Part shown: in pieces, positions 5,697 through 11,197 of the stretch
Position numbering within the stretch: the first letter of the stretch is position 1
Layout: every line of letters starts with the position of its first letter
The notes under the pieces: model-generated
What the model was told of the DNA's origin: nothing
What the model saw: only the letters and a program-made list of their open reading frames with translations
Database searches by the model: none
Made by a program: the position numbers and the translations under genes
Assembly (NCBI GenBank): GCA_003696465.1
Contig: RFHG01000452.1
Coordinates: 1-11,197 of the forward strand
Direction of reading: 5' to 3'
Source: Gammaproteobacteria bacterium
Lineage (GTDB): Bacteria; Pseudomonadota; Gammaproteobacteria; J044
DNA length: 11,197 bases

Positions 5697-7631
5697 ATGG
5701 CGAACGAGAACAAGCAGCACTTCATGGGGCTGGGCAAGAAGGAGCCCGAGCTGGAGCTGAACAAGCCACATGAGAAACAGCCGTTCTGGCAGTCGCCCCA
5801 GTTCAACTTCTGGCTCTATCTGTTCATGATCCTGAGCCTGGTCTACCTGTTCCAGATGGAACGGGAACAGGCCCGTATCGAGATTCCCTACAGCGAATTC
5901 CTGCAGAAGGTCGAGCAAAAGCAGGTCAAGGATGTGGTCATCACCAACAAGGTGATCATCGGCGAGCTCAAGGAGGACGATCCGCGCACCGGCAAGCCCA
6001 AACGCTTCATCACCGTGCCACTGGATGACCTGGATCTGGCAAAGGAGCTGGAGCAGAAGGGGGTCAAGTTCACGGTACGCAAGGGCGACAACTGGCTGGC
6101 CAATCTGCTGTTCAACTGGATCATTCCCTTCACCCTCATCTTTGCCATCTGGGTGTGGTTCTCGCGCCGCATGATGGGCGGGCGCGACTTTCTCAGCCTG
6201 GGGGCCAACAAGATCCGTATTCATGCCGACACCGGGCCGAAGGTCACCTTCGACGACGTGGCCGGCGTGGACGAGGCCAAGGAAGAGCTGAAAGAGGTCA
6301 TCGACTTCCTCAAGGATCCGGAGCGCATCACCTCGCTGGGCGGGCGCATGCCCAAGGGCGTGCTCCTGGTCGGGCCGCCCGGTACCGGCAAGACCCTCCT
6401 GGCCAAGGCAGTGGCCGGCGAGGCGGGGGTGCCGTTCTTCTACATTTCCGGCTCCGAGTTCGTCGAGATGTTCGTCGGCGTGGGCGCGGCCCGGGTGCGT
6501 GACCTGTTCCAGCAGGCACGCGAGAAGGCACCCTGCATCATCTTCATCGACGAGCTGGATGCCATCGGCCGCGCGCGCGGGGCCGGTCCCGGTTTCGGGG
6601 GGCACGACGAGCGCGAACAGACCCTCAACCAGCTGCTGGTGGAGATGGACGGCTTCGACCCCAGCTCCGGCGTGGTGGTAATGGCCGCCACCAACCGCCC
6701 CGAGATCCTCGACAAGGCGCTGCTGCGTGCCGGCCGCTTTGACCGTCAGATCGTGGTCGACCGGCCTGACCTGGAGGCGCGCGAGGCAATCCTGCGCATC
6801 CATGCCCGACGCCTCAAGCTCGCCGACGATGTCGATCTGCGGGTGGTGGCCCAGCGTACCCCCGGCATGGTGGGCGCGGACCTGGCCAATGTGTGCAACG
6901 AGGCGGCGATCCGTGCCGTGCGCAAGGGACACACGGCGGTGACGATGGAGGACTTCGAGGAGGCCATCGACCGCATCATTGCCGGGCCGGAGAAGAAGCA
7001 TCAGACCCTGGACGATGACGAGAAGTGGCGTGTGGCGGTGCACGAGGCTGGCCATACCATGGTGGCCAAGACGGTGCCGCATGCCGATCCTGTGCACAAG
7101 GTCTCCATCATCCCGCGTGGCATCGGTGCCCTGGGTTATACCCTGCAGTTGCCGGTGGAGGACAAGTACCTCTCCACCTACGAGGAGATGCGCGACCAGA
7201 TCGCCATCCTCATGGGTGGGCGCGTGGCCGAGGAGCTGGAGTTCGGTGATGTCTCGAGCGGCGCCTCCAACGACATCGAGCGCGCGACCGAGATTGCCCG
7301 CAACATGGTCACCCGGCTGGGCATGAGCGAAAAGCTGGGCCCGGTGACCTGGGGCCGGTTCCAGGAGTCACGCTTCCTTGCCGGGCAGGAGTACGAGGAG
7401 CGCAACTACAGCGAGCGCACCGCCGAGGTCATCGACGAGGAGGTGCACAAGCTGCTGGACGAGGGCCATCGCCGTGCCCGCGAAATCCTCGAACGGCGCC
7501 GTGCCGCCCATGCCGAGCTGGCCCGTGTACTCAACCGGGAGGAGAACATCGACGGCGAACGGGTGGACGAGATCATCCGTCAGGTCGAGGGCGAGCAGGG
7601 TGCAACCACAGATGAGGAGAAAAAGTCATGA
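5697..7631 (+). CDS. ftsH: ATP-dependent zinc metalloprotease FtsH (variant with extended N-terminus)
   Basis: This 644-residue hexameric membrane AAA protease degrades misassembled membrane proteins and regulatory substrates. Two membrane helices (about 37-53 and 137-156) flank a periplasmic domain. The AAA module shows Walker A GPPGTGKT (226-233), pore motif FVG (259-261), Walker B with D285/E286 (IIFIDELDA) and SRH arginines in RAGRFDR (344-350). The zinc protease site is HEAGH (449-453), with third ligand D526 in GASNDIERAT. All catalytic residues are intact. Unlike housekeeping gammaproteobacterial FtsH, which begins almost directly with its first membrane helix, this one has a ~35-residue hydrophilic lead (ELELNKPHEKQPFW) and lies outside the usual rlmE/folP/glmM neighbourhood. 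It may be a second, accessory FtsH. Its stop overlaps the start of the copper-chaperone gene (ATGA), indicating co-translation. Confidence 0.96.
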   Translation: MANENKQHFMGLGKKEPELELNKPHEKQPFWQSPQFNFWLYLFMILSLVYLFQMEREQARIEIPYSEFLQKVEQKQVKDVVITNKVIIGELKEDDPRTGKPKRFITVPLDDLDLAKELEQKGVKFTVRKGDNWLANLLFNWIIPFTLIFAIWVWFSRRMMGGRDFLSLGANKIRIHADTGPKVTFDDVAGVDEAKEELKEVIDFLKDPERITSLGGRMPKGVLLVGPPGTGKTLLAKAVAGEAGVPFFYISGSEFVEMFVGVGAARVRDLFQQAREKAPCIIFIDELDAIGRARGAGPGFGGHDEREQTLNQLLVEMDGFDPSSGVVVMAATNRPEILDKALLRAGRFDRQIVVDRPDLEAREAILRIHARRLKLADDVDLRVVAQRTPGMVGADLANVCNEAAIRAVRKGHTAVTMEDFEEAIDRIIAGPEKKHQTLDDDEKWRVAVHEAGHTMVAKTVPHADPVHKVSIIPRGIGALGYTLQLPVEDKYLSTYEEMRDQIAILMGGRVAEELEFGDVSSGASNDIERATEIARNMVTRLGMSEKLGPVTWGRFQESRFLAGQEYEERNYSERTAEVIDEEVHKLLDEGHRRAREILERRRAAHAELARVLNREENIDGERVDEIIRQVEGEQGATTDEEKKS

Positions 7632-8101
7632 AGCGCAGGCTTTCATTGCTGGCCCTGATGGCGGGGCTGTTCCTGAACGGGCTGGCTGCAGCCGGTGTCC
7701 CACCGGCGGTCCAGGCGGTCGATCCCTGGATTCGCGAGGCCCCTCCGGGCATGCCCATGCTGGGGGGCTTCGTGACTCTGAAGAACGACTCTGACCGCCC
7801 CGTTGCCCTGGTCGGGGCCGAGAGTCCTGCTTTCGGGAGCATCGAGCTGCATCGCTCGATCGTGAAAGACGGCATGGCTCGCATGGTGCCGCAGGAGCGC
7901 ATCGTTGTCCCGCCCAGGGGCGAGGTGCGCCTCGAACCCGGCAGCTACCACCTGATGCTGATGCAGCCGGCCCGGCCCCTGGCTGCAGGTGACAAGGTGC
8001 AGATCCAGCTGCGGTTCGATGACGGCAGCATGCTGGGCATTGATTTCCCCGTCCGCCGTGATGCCGATGGTGCGGCCATGTCCAGGCATCATCATCACTG
8101 A
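7628..8101 (+). CDS. Periplasmic PCu(A)C-type copper chaperone
   Basis: This 157-residue secreted protein has a signal peptide over about residues 1-22 (KRRLSLLALMAGLFLNGLAAA). The PCu(A)C copper(I) signature H-x10-M-x21-H-x-M is exact: H75, M86, H108, M110 (in ELHRS, RMVPQ and YHLML). Other hallmarks are DPWIREAPPGMPMLGGFVTLKN and EVRLEPGSYHLMLMQP. In characterised members the protein delivers copper to the CuA centre of cytochrome c oxidase, often with Sco. No oxidase or Sco gene is in view here, so the target is open. The C-terminus SRHHHH is natural and could add a metal site. The gene overlaps the ftsH stop by four bases, so copper handling and membrane proteolysis are expressed together. 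Downstream is a strong GC hairpin. Confidence 0.93.
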   Translation: MKRRLSLLALMAGLFLNGLAAAGVPPAVQAVDPWIREAPPGMPMLGGFVTLKNDSDRPVALVGAESPAFGSIELHRSIVKDGMARMVPQERIVVPPRGEVRLEPGSYHLMLMQPARPLAAGDKVQIQLRFDDGSMLGIDFPVRRDADGAAMSRHHHH

Positions 8102-8114
8102 TCGTGCAGTCTTG

Positions 8115-8137
8115 CGCGGCCCGGCGCCCGGGCCGCG
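8115..8137 (+). terminator. Strong GC hairpin after the copper-chaperone gene
   Basis: CGCGGCCCGG (8115-8124) and CCGGGCCGCG (8128-8137) form a perfect 10-bp stem with a 3-base loop, 13 bases after the stop. No T-run follows; instead TATAAT starts at the next base. It may be a weak terminator, or a structure that insulates or masks the apaG promoter. Confidence 0.4.
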
Positions 8138-8150
8138 TATAATGGCGGCA
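8138..8150 (+). promoter_or_regulatory. apaG -10 box, possibly giving a leaderless mRNA
   Basis: A perfect TATAAT at 8138-8143 sits six bases before the apaG ATG (8150). The usual start site, six to eight bases after the -10, would be at or near the A of ATG, so the transcript may have no leader. The -35 is weak: TTGCGC at 8112-8117 would need a 20-base spacer. The short GGCGG between the box and the ATG is a poor ribosome site. Confidence 0.5.
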
Positions 8151-8533
8151 TGAGCGAAAACAGACAAAACCTGATTCGCGTCGATGTCGAGACGCAATAT
8201 GTAGAGCAGGAGTCCGATCCGGATTCCGATCGCTATGTGTTCAGCTATACCATCACTATCCGCAACGAGGGCGACACCCCGGCGCGGCTGCTGAGCCGGC
8301 ACTGGATCATCACCGATGCCAACGGCAAGGTGCAGGAGGTGCGCGGCCCCGGCGTGGTGGGTGAGCACCCCCACCTCAAGCCGGGCGAGGGCTTCCGTTA
8401 CACCAGTGGTACCCTGCTGGAGACCCCGCTGGGCACCATGCAGGGCAGCTACCAGATGGTGACCGACGACGGCGAGCACTTCGATGCCGAGATCCCGCCC
8501 TTCCGACTCAGCGTGCCTAACCTGCTGCACTGA
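8150..8533 (+). CDS. apaG: ApaG protein (DUF525)
   Basis: At 127 residues it is nearly the same length as E. coli ApaG (125) and aligns throughout. Blocks recognisable from the family are ETQYVEQES, RYVFSYTITIRNEGDTPARLL, RHWIITDANGKVQEVRGPGVVGE, HLKPGEGFRYTSGTLLETPLG and TMQGSYQMV. ApaG folds as a fibronectin type III-like beta-sandwich. The GxGxxG-like stretch GPGVVG resembles a nucleotide-binding loop. Its biochemical role is unsettled, although it is genetically linked to ApaH and Ap4A in many proteobacteria. Here that linkage is broken: apaH is ~6 kb away in a divergent operon. The gene seems to have its own promoter and is followed after two bases by a methyltransferase gene. Confidence 0.96.
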   Translation: MSENRQNLIRVDVETQYVEQESDPDSDRYVFSYTITIRNEGDTPARLLSRHWIITDANGKVQEVRGPGVVGEHPHLKPGEGFRYTSGTLLETPLGTMQGSYQMVTDDGEHFDAEIPPFRLSVPNLLH

Positions 8534-8535
8534 AC

Positions 8536-9186
8536 ATGAGCCTGCGCCACGCCTATACCCTCTGGGCTCCCATCTACGATCGCCTGGTCAAGCCGGCCTT
8601 CGACGATCCGCGCCCGCGCAGCCTGGCACGCCTGCAGGCCGGCGAGGGCGAACGCGTACTGCTCCCGGGCATCGGCACCGGGCTCGACATCCCCCATCTG
8701 CCGCCGGGGCCGAGCTATGTCGGTGTCGATCTCACCCCGGCCATGCTCGAGCGCGCACGCCAGCGCGCCTGTGAACACGACTGCGACATCGAACTGTACG
8801 AGGGAGATGTGCGCAGCCTGCCCTTCGAGGACGAGAGCTTCGATCACGCCGTCATGCATCTGATCCTGGCCGTGGTGCCGGAGCCCGAGCGTGCCCTGGC
8901 CGAGGTCGAGCGGGTGTTGCGCCCGGGCGGGCAGGTGCTGGTGTTCGACAAGTTCCTGCGGCCGGGTCAGCGGGCGCCCCTGCGTCGGCTGATCAATCCA
9001 CTCGTCTCGCGTCTGGCCACGCGTACCAACCTCGTGTTCGAGGATCTGCTGCCCCATGCCCCCGGGCTGGTAGTGGAGCAGGATGAACCGGCTGCCGCCG
9101 GGGGCTGGTTTCGCTTCATCACCCTGCGCAAGCAGGATGCGCAGGACGGTGCTCCCGGGACAAATACCGCGGGTGTCCCGGACTGA
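8536..9186 (+). CDS. Class I SAM-dependent methyltransferase (UbiE/PmtA-like)
   Basis: This 216-residue protein has a Rossmann-type methyltransferase fold. Motif I is VLLPGIGTGLD (residues 41-51), the acidic end of beta-2 is YVGVDLTPAML (61-71), and GDVRSLPFEDESFDHAVM (90-107) covers the region before beta-4. VLRPGGQVLVFDKF (127-140) is the post-III segment. The N-terminal YTLWAPIYDRLVKPAF is common in UbiE/COQ5 and phosphatidylethanolamine N-methyltransferase (PmtA)-type enzymes, which makes a lipid or quinone substrate plausible but unproven. The terminal ~15 residues (DAQDGAPGTNTAGVPD) look disordered. The start lies two bases after the apaG stop with no clear independent ribosome site, suggesting coupled translation. 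An 8-bp hairpin near the 3' end (9155-9162 with 9174-9181) may help stop transcription between the two convergent genes, but it has no T-tract. Confidence 0.88.
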   Translation: MSLRHAYTLWAPIYDRLVKPAFDDPRPRSLARLQAGEGERVLLPGIGTGLDIPHLPPGPSYVGVDLTPAMLERARQRACEHDCDIELYEGDVRSLPFEDESFDHAVMHLILAVVPEPERALAEVERVLRPGGQVLVFDKFLRPGQRAPLRRLINPLVSRLATRTNLVFEDLLPHAPGLVVEQDEPAAAGGWFRFITLRKQDAQDGAPGTNTAGVPD

Positions 9187-9216
9187 TTCCCGGACGTATG
9201 GCGGGACGGGGGCGCC

Positions 9217-9645
9217 TCAGCAATCCAGCGGCTCGGGGTGGGCCATCAGATACTCGAAGACCCGGGCGGCTGGTGCATAGCCCTGTGCCTGGGCACGAAA
9301 GATCCATTCCAGTGCCTCGTTGCTGTCCTGGGTGACGCCCTCGCCGTCCAGCAGCATCAGACCGTACTGCAGTTGTGCCCGGGGAATGCCGGCCTGGGCA
9401 GCAAGCAGGTAATACTCTGCGGCAGTGGCCGGGTCACGCGCCACGCCGGCGCCGTGAAGGTAATGATCGGCCAGGATCAGCCAGGCCTGAGGATGCCCCT
9501 CGTCCGCACAGGAAACCAGTGCGGGCAGGCGTGACTCCGGGGGCTGCGACATCAGGCCCGGATCAAGGTGGCAGGCCGGGGCACGGAGCGGCAGGGTCAG
9601 GAAAAGACCGGCCAGCAGCAAGGGCATTCGGGGTCGTGTCGGCAT
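9217..9645 (-). CDS. Secreted Sel1-like repeat protein
   Basis: This 142-residue protein begins MPTRPRMPLLLAGLFLTLPL, a basic n-region and hydrophobic core, with probable cleavage around RAPA-C (residue 26). The cysteine could suggest a lipoprotein, but the residue at -3 is not the usual Leu, so a soluble periplasmic form is as likely. Two Sel1-like repeats follow: about 52-87 (AWLILADHYLHGAGVARDP...AAEYYLLAAQAG) and 88-123 (AQLQYGLMLLDGEGVTQDS...ALEWIFRAQAQG). Sel1 repeats are TPR-like protein-binding scaffolds. Cysteines at 26, 46 and 142 could form a disulfide. ATG 9645 is preferred to the upstream ATG at 9696, because only the shorter form puts the signal sequence at the N-terminus. It converges on the methyltransferase gene with a 30-bp gap and is divergent from the HPF-sigma fusion gene. 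The partner is unknown. Confidence 0.83.
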   Translation of the reverse strand: MPTRPRMPLLLAGLFLTLPLRAPACHLDPGLMSQPPESRLPALVSCADEGHPQAWLILADHYLHGAGVARDPATAAEYYLLAAQAGIPRAQLQYGLMLLDGEGVTQDSNEALEWIFRAQAQGYAPAARVFEYLMAHPEPLDC

Positions 9646-9676
9646 GGTGGATGCCCCCGGCAGGATACTCACACCG

Positions 9677-9685
9677 AGTGTAGCA
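9677..9685 (-). promoter_or_regulatory. Candidate extended -10 promoter for the Sel1 gene
   Basis: On the minus strand TGCTACACT is an extended -10 (TGn plus a 4/6 match to TATAAT), about 30 bases before the ATG at 9645. No good -35 is present, which extended -10 promoters can tolerate. This is a motif match only. Confidence 0.25.
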
Positions 9686-9703
9686 GTCCGGGGCATTGAA
9701 ATC

Positions 9704-9717
9704 GGCCAGGCCTGGCC
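9704..9717. repeat. 14-bp perfect palindrome in the divergent intergenic region
   Basis: GGCCAGGCCTGGCC is a perfect inverted repeat lying between the Sel1 and HPF-sigma genes. It overlaps the -24 half of a possible sigma-54 promoter, so it could be an operator that affects both divergent genes. Palindromes of this GC composition also arise by chance. Confidence 0.5.
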
Positions 9718-9728
9718 CCATCACTGCA
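9713..9728 (+). promoter_or_regulatory. Possible sigma-54 promoter of the HPF-sigma fusion gene
   Basis: TGGCCCCATCACTGCA matches the TGGCAC-N5-TTGCA pattern with exact GG(-24)/GC(-12) spacing and a few mismatches (C for A and C for G in the -24 part, C for T in the -12 part). Transcription would begin near 9739, leaving a short leader with AGGA at 9744-9747 before the ATG at 9757. RpoN control would suit a ribosome-hibernation protein, but no activator site was identified. Confidence 0.35.
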
Positions 9729-9756
9729 TCAAACACGAACAACAGGAAAACCCGAC

Positions 9757-10893
9757 ATGCATTTTCACGCCCGCTTCAAGAACATCCCCGAAGAGAGTCA
9801 TGCCCGTATCGAACAGCTGGTGCGGATGGGGTTCGAAAAACACGTGGCCCCGCGGCTCAGGGACTTCCGCGACGACCTGGCGCGCCTGTATGCCAGCATC
9901 GAGCGCAATCGCCATCATGAAAACCTCTACCGCGTGAAACTGCGGCTCGAGCTGCCGCGCAAGGTTCTGGTGGCCCGGGAGGACGAATACGGCCTCGAGC
10001 CGGCCATCGATGCAGCACTCGAGGAGCTGCTCAGGCAGGTCGATCGCCACATCCACCGCCTGCGTCAGGATGACCAGTGGCGTCGCAAGGGCCGCCGCCG
10101 GGAACTGCGCCGCCTCAAGGAACACCTGGGTGGCCTGCCTGGCGAGGAGCGGGTCGACTTCATCCGCGAGTTCACCCGCTATGCGCCCCGTCTGGAGCGC
10201 GTGATCCGGCGCGAACTGGGCTATCTGCGCGCCGAGGGCCATCTCGGTCCCGATTGGCCCACGGTGCAGGACGTGCTCGACGAGACCCTGGTGCGGGCCC
10301 AGCACAACCTGCCGGATCGCCCGGCCGGGATGGATGCCTGGCACTGGCTGCTGTCGCGCATGATGCAGGTGCTCGAGGAAGAAATGCGCCGCTGGCAGGA
10401 AGCGCGTGGCAGCCTGTCGATGGAGCGCGCCCCGCGCGAGGATGCCATGGACGAGGCCGAGGACATGGTCGAGGAAGAGATCATGGAGTTCTACCAGCCC
10501 GATGCCGCCCTGCACATCGAGGACATGGTGCCAGACGAGGAGACGGCCGATCCGGAAGCACTGCTGGAGCATCGCGAGCGGGCCCATCTGCTGTTCCGCC
10601 TGCTGGCCCATCTCCCGGTGGCATGGCGCCGTGCCGTCGAGCTGGTACAGATCGAGGGTCTGAGTCCAGCCGAGGTGGCGGCCCTGATGGGCGTCAGCGA
10701 GGCTGATGTGCTGGAGTGGCTGAAGACGGCCGACCTGTTCCTGCGCGCCAAGCTGGCCGATGCCGGATTCGATCTGCCGGAGCCGGACAGCGGCGAGCCG
10801 GCCATCCAGGGCCTGCTGATGCAGGCGCCGCCGCGCGAGGAGGGCGAAGACGAGGCCGAATTGCGCGCCGAGCTGGAGTCGCTGGCAGAATGA
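9757..10893 (+). CDS. HPF/RaiA-like ribosome-associated domain fused to an ECF-sigma-like module
   Basis: This 378-residue protein combines two families. Residues 1-105 resemble HPF/RaiA (sigma-54 modulation) proteins, which bind the 30S decoding region in stationary phase: MHFHARFKNIPEESHARIEQ, then YRVKLRLELPRKVLVAREDE, then EPAIDAALEELLRQVDRHIHRL. A basic linker (RRKGRRRELRRLK) follows. Residues 132-215 resemble sigma region 2: FIREFTRYAPRLERVIRREL, then TVQDVLDETLVRAQ, then AWHWLLSRMMQVLEEEMRRW. An acidic linker spans 227-262. Region 4-like sequence covers 268-333: LLFRLLAHLPVAWRRAVELV, then EGLSPAEVAALMGVSEADVL. The helix corresponding to -35 recognition reads SEADVLEWLKTADLF where active ECF factors have basic residues (VKSRLHRAR), so DNA binding may be lost or altered. 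The acidic tail continues to the stop. It overlaps the next gene (ATGA). The role, ribosome hibernation tied to transcription control, is inference. Confidence 0.8.
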   Translation: MHFHARFKNIPEESHARIEQLVRMGFEKHVAPRLRDFRDDLARLYASIERNRHHENLYRVKLRLELPRKVLVAREDEYGLEPAIDAALEELLRQVDRHIHRLRQDDQWRRKGRRRELRRLKEHLGGLPGEERVDFIREFTRYAPRLERVIRRELGYLRAEGHLGPDWPTVQDVLDETLVRAQHNLPDRPAGMDAWHWLLSRMMQVLEEEMRRWQEARGSLSMERAPREDAMDEAEDMVEEEIMEFYQPDAALHIEDMVPDEETADPEALLEHRERAHLLFRLLAHLPVAWRRAVELVQIEGLSPAEVAALMGVSEADVLEWLKTADLFLRAKLADAGFDLPEPDSGEPAIQGLLMQAPPREEGEDEAELRAELESLAE

Positions 10894-11197
10894 GTCGGCC
10901 CTGGGGTCAGGCCTTCCGCCTGCGCTATCACTGGCAGGAGCTGGTGCCCGATCCGGTGGCAGGGGGCACGGGATGGATCCTGTACGATGCCGCCCGCGCC
11001 GCCTATCGCCTGCACAACGACTTCCACGACGGACGGCAGCTCGATTACCTGCTCGACGAGCGGCAGGGACGGGCCTGGGTCTCCGAACTGCGCGCGGGCG
11101 GGCGTCACTGCAGCGTGCATGACACCGACCGCAGGGTCGAGCTGAACCGGCACCCCGAGGCCGGACGCCTTCTGGGCGAGGGCCAGCTCGACGACAC
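10890..11197 (+). CDS. Unrecognised protein, partial (3' end beyond right edge)
   Basis: The frame is open from ATG 10890, overlapping the HPF-sigma stop as ATGA, to the edge: 102 residues without a stop. It reads MSRPWGQAFRLRYHWQELVP, then GGTGWILYDAARAAYRLHND, then FHDGRQLDYLLDERQGRAWV and further. It is soluble-looking, rich in Arg, Asp, Gly and Leu, with no signal peptide, membrane segment or motif that I recognise. Codon use (strong third-position G/C) and the coupled start argue that it is real. Its job may be linked to the fusion protein, because translation is coupled. The remaining part could reveal a family. Confidence 0.65.
   Translation, partial: MSRPWGQAFRLRYHWQELVPDPVAGGTGWILYDAARAAYRLHNDFHDGRQLDYLLDERQGRAWVSELRAGGRHCSVHDTDRRVELNRHPEAGRLLGEGQLDD

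Noticed and set aside
5205..7097. A 630-codon open frame antisense to ftsH and the barrel gene
   Set aside because: High GC content makes the frame opposite a coding frame open by default. The protein has no recognisable domain and ftsH is unambiguous on the other strand.
8087..8101. HHHH at the C-terminus of the copper chaperone as a cloning tag
   Set aside because: Only four His, inside natural genomic context with no vector sequence; His-rich tails are common in copper proteins.
9155..9181. Hairpin at the end of the methyltransferase gene as a bidirectional terminator
   Set aside because: It has an 8-bp stem with an 11-base loop, no T-tract on either strand, and lies inside the coding sequence; kept only as a remark.

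Overview
The window is GC-rich (about two thirds G+C by eye) and densely coded. Protein families, start sites and operon style point to a gammaproteobacterium: ApaH, ApaG, a UbiE/PmtA-like methyltransferase, PCu(A)C and a Sel1 protein, with many ATGA overlaps. A Chromatiales or Ectothiorhodospiraceae-like sulfur bacterium is a guess; nothing here fixes the genus.

Left block, minus strand (1-2346): apaH, an RDD-family membrane protein and a SpoIIM-family membrane protein (cut by the left edge) form a tight run with a 3-nt gap and an ATGA overlap. RDD and SpoIIM genes usually sit with MoxR/DUF58/DUF4129 genes, so that cluster probably continues off the left edge.

Central block, plus strand (2447-5510): an ECF sigma factor, its membrane-spanning zinc-finger (ZAS) anti-sigma factor, a small secreted low-complexity protein (PAATA repeats, then a His/Glu/Met-rich acidic tract) and, after a strong intrinsic terminator, an outer-membrane protein with N-terminal TPRs and a C-terminal beta-barrel. 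This looks like an envelope-signalling unit. A 12-nt sequence with an ECF-like -35 core occurs before both the sigma gene and the anti-sigma gene, each time followed at the same distance by CGTGT.

Next come a divergent-looking FtsH protease with a long N-terminal extension and an overlapping PCu(A)C periplasmic copper chaperone (5697-8101). They are followed by apaG, which has a TATAAT box so close to its ATG that the mRNA may be leaderless, and a SAM methyltransferase two bases downstream (8150-9186). apaG and apaH are thus about 6 kb apart and on opposite strands, unlike the E. coli apaG-apaH operon.

Right block: a minus-strand secreted Sel1-repeat protein (9217-9645) is divergent from the most unusual gene of the window (9757-10893). 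This gene encodes an HPF/RaiA ribosome-hibernation-like domain fused to an ECF-sigma-like region 2/region 4 module whose recognition helix has lost its usual basic residues. A possible sigma-54 promoter and a 14-bp perfect palindrome precede it. It overlaps (ATGA) an unrecognised gene that runs off the right edge.

All gaps between genes are below 200 bp. No tRNA, rRNA, CRISPR array, insertion sequence or attachment site was seen.
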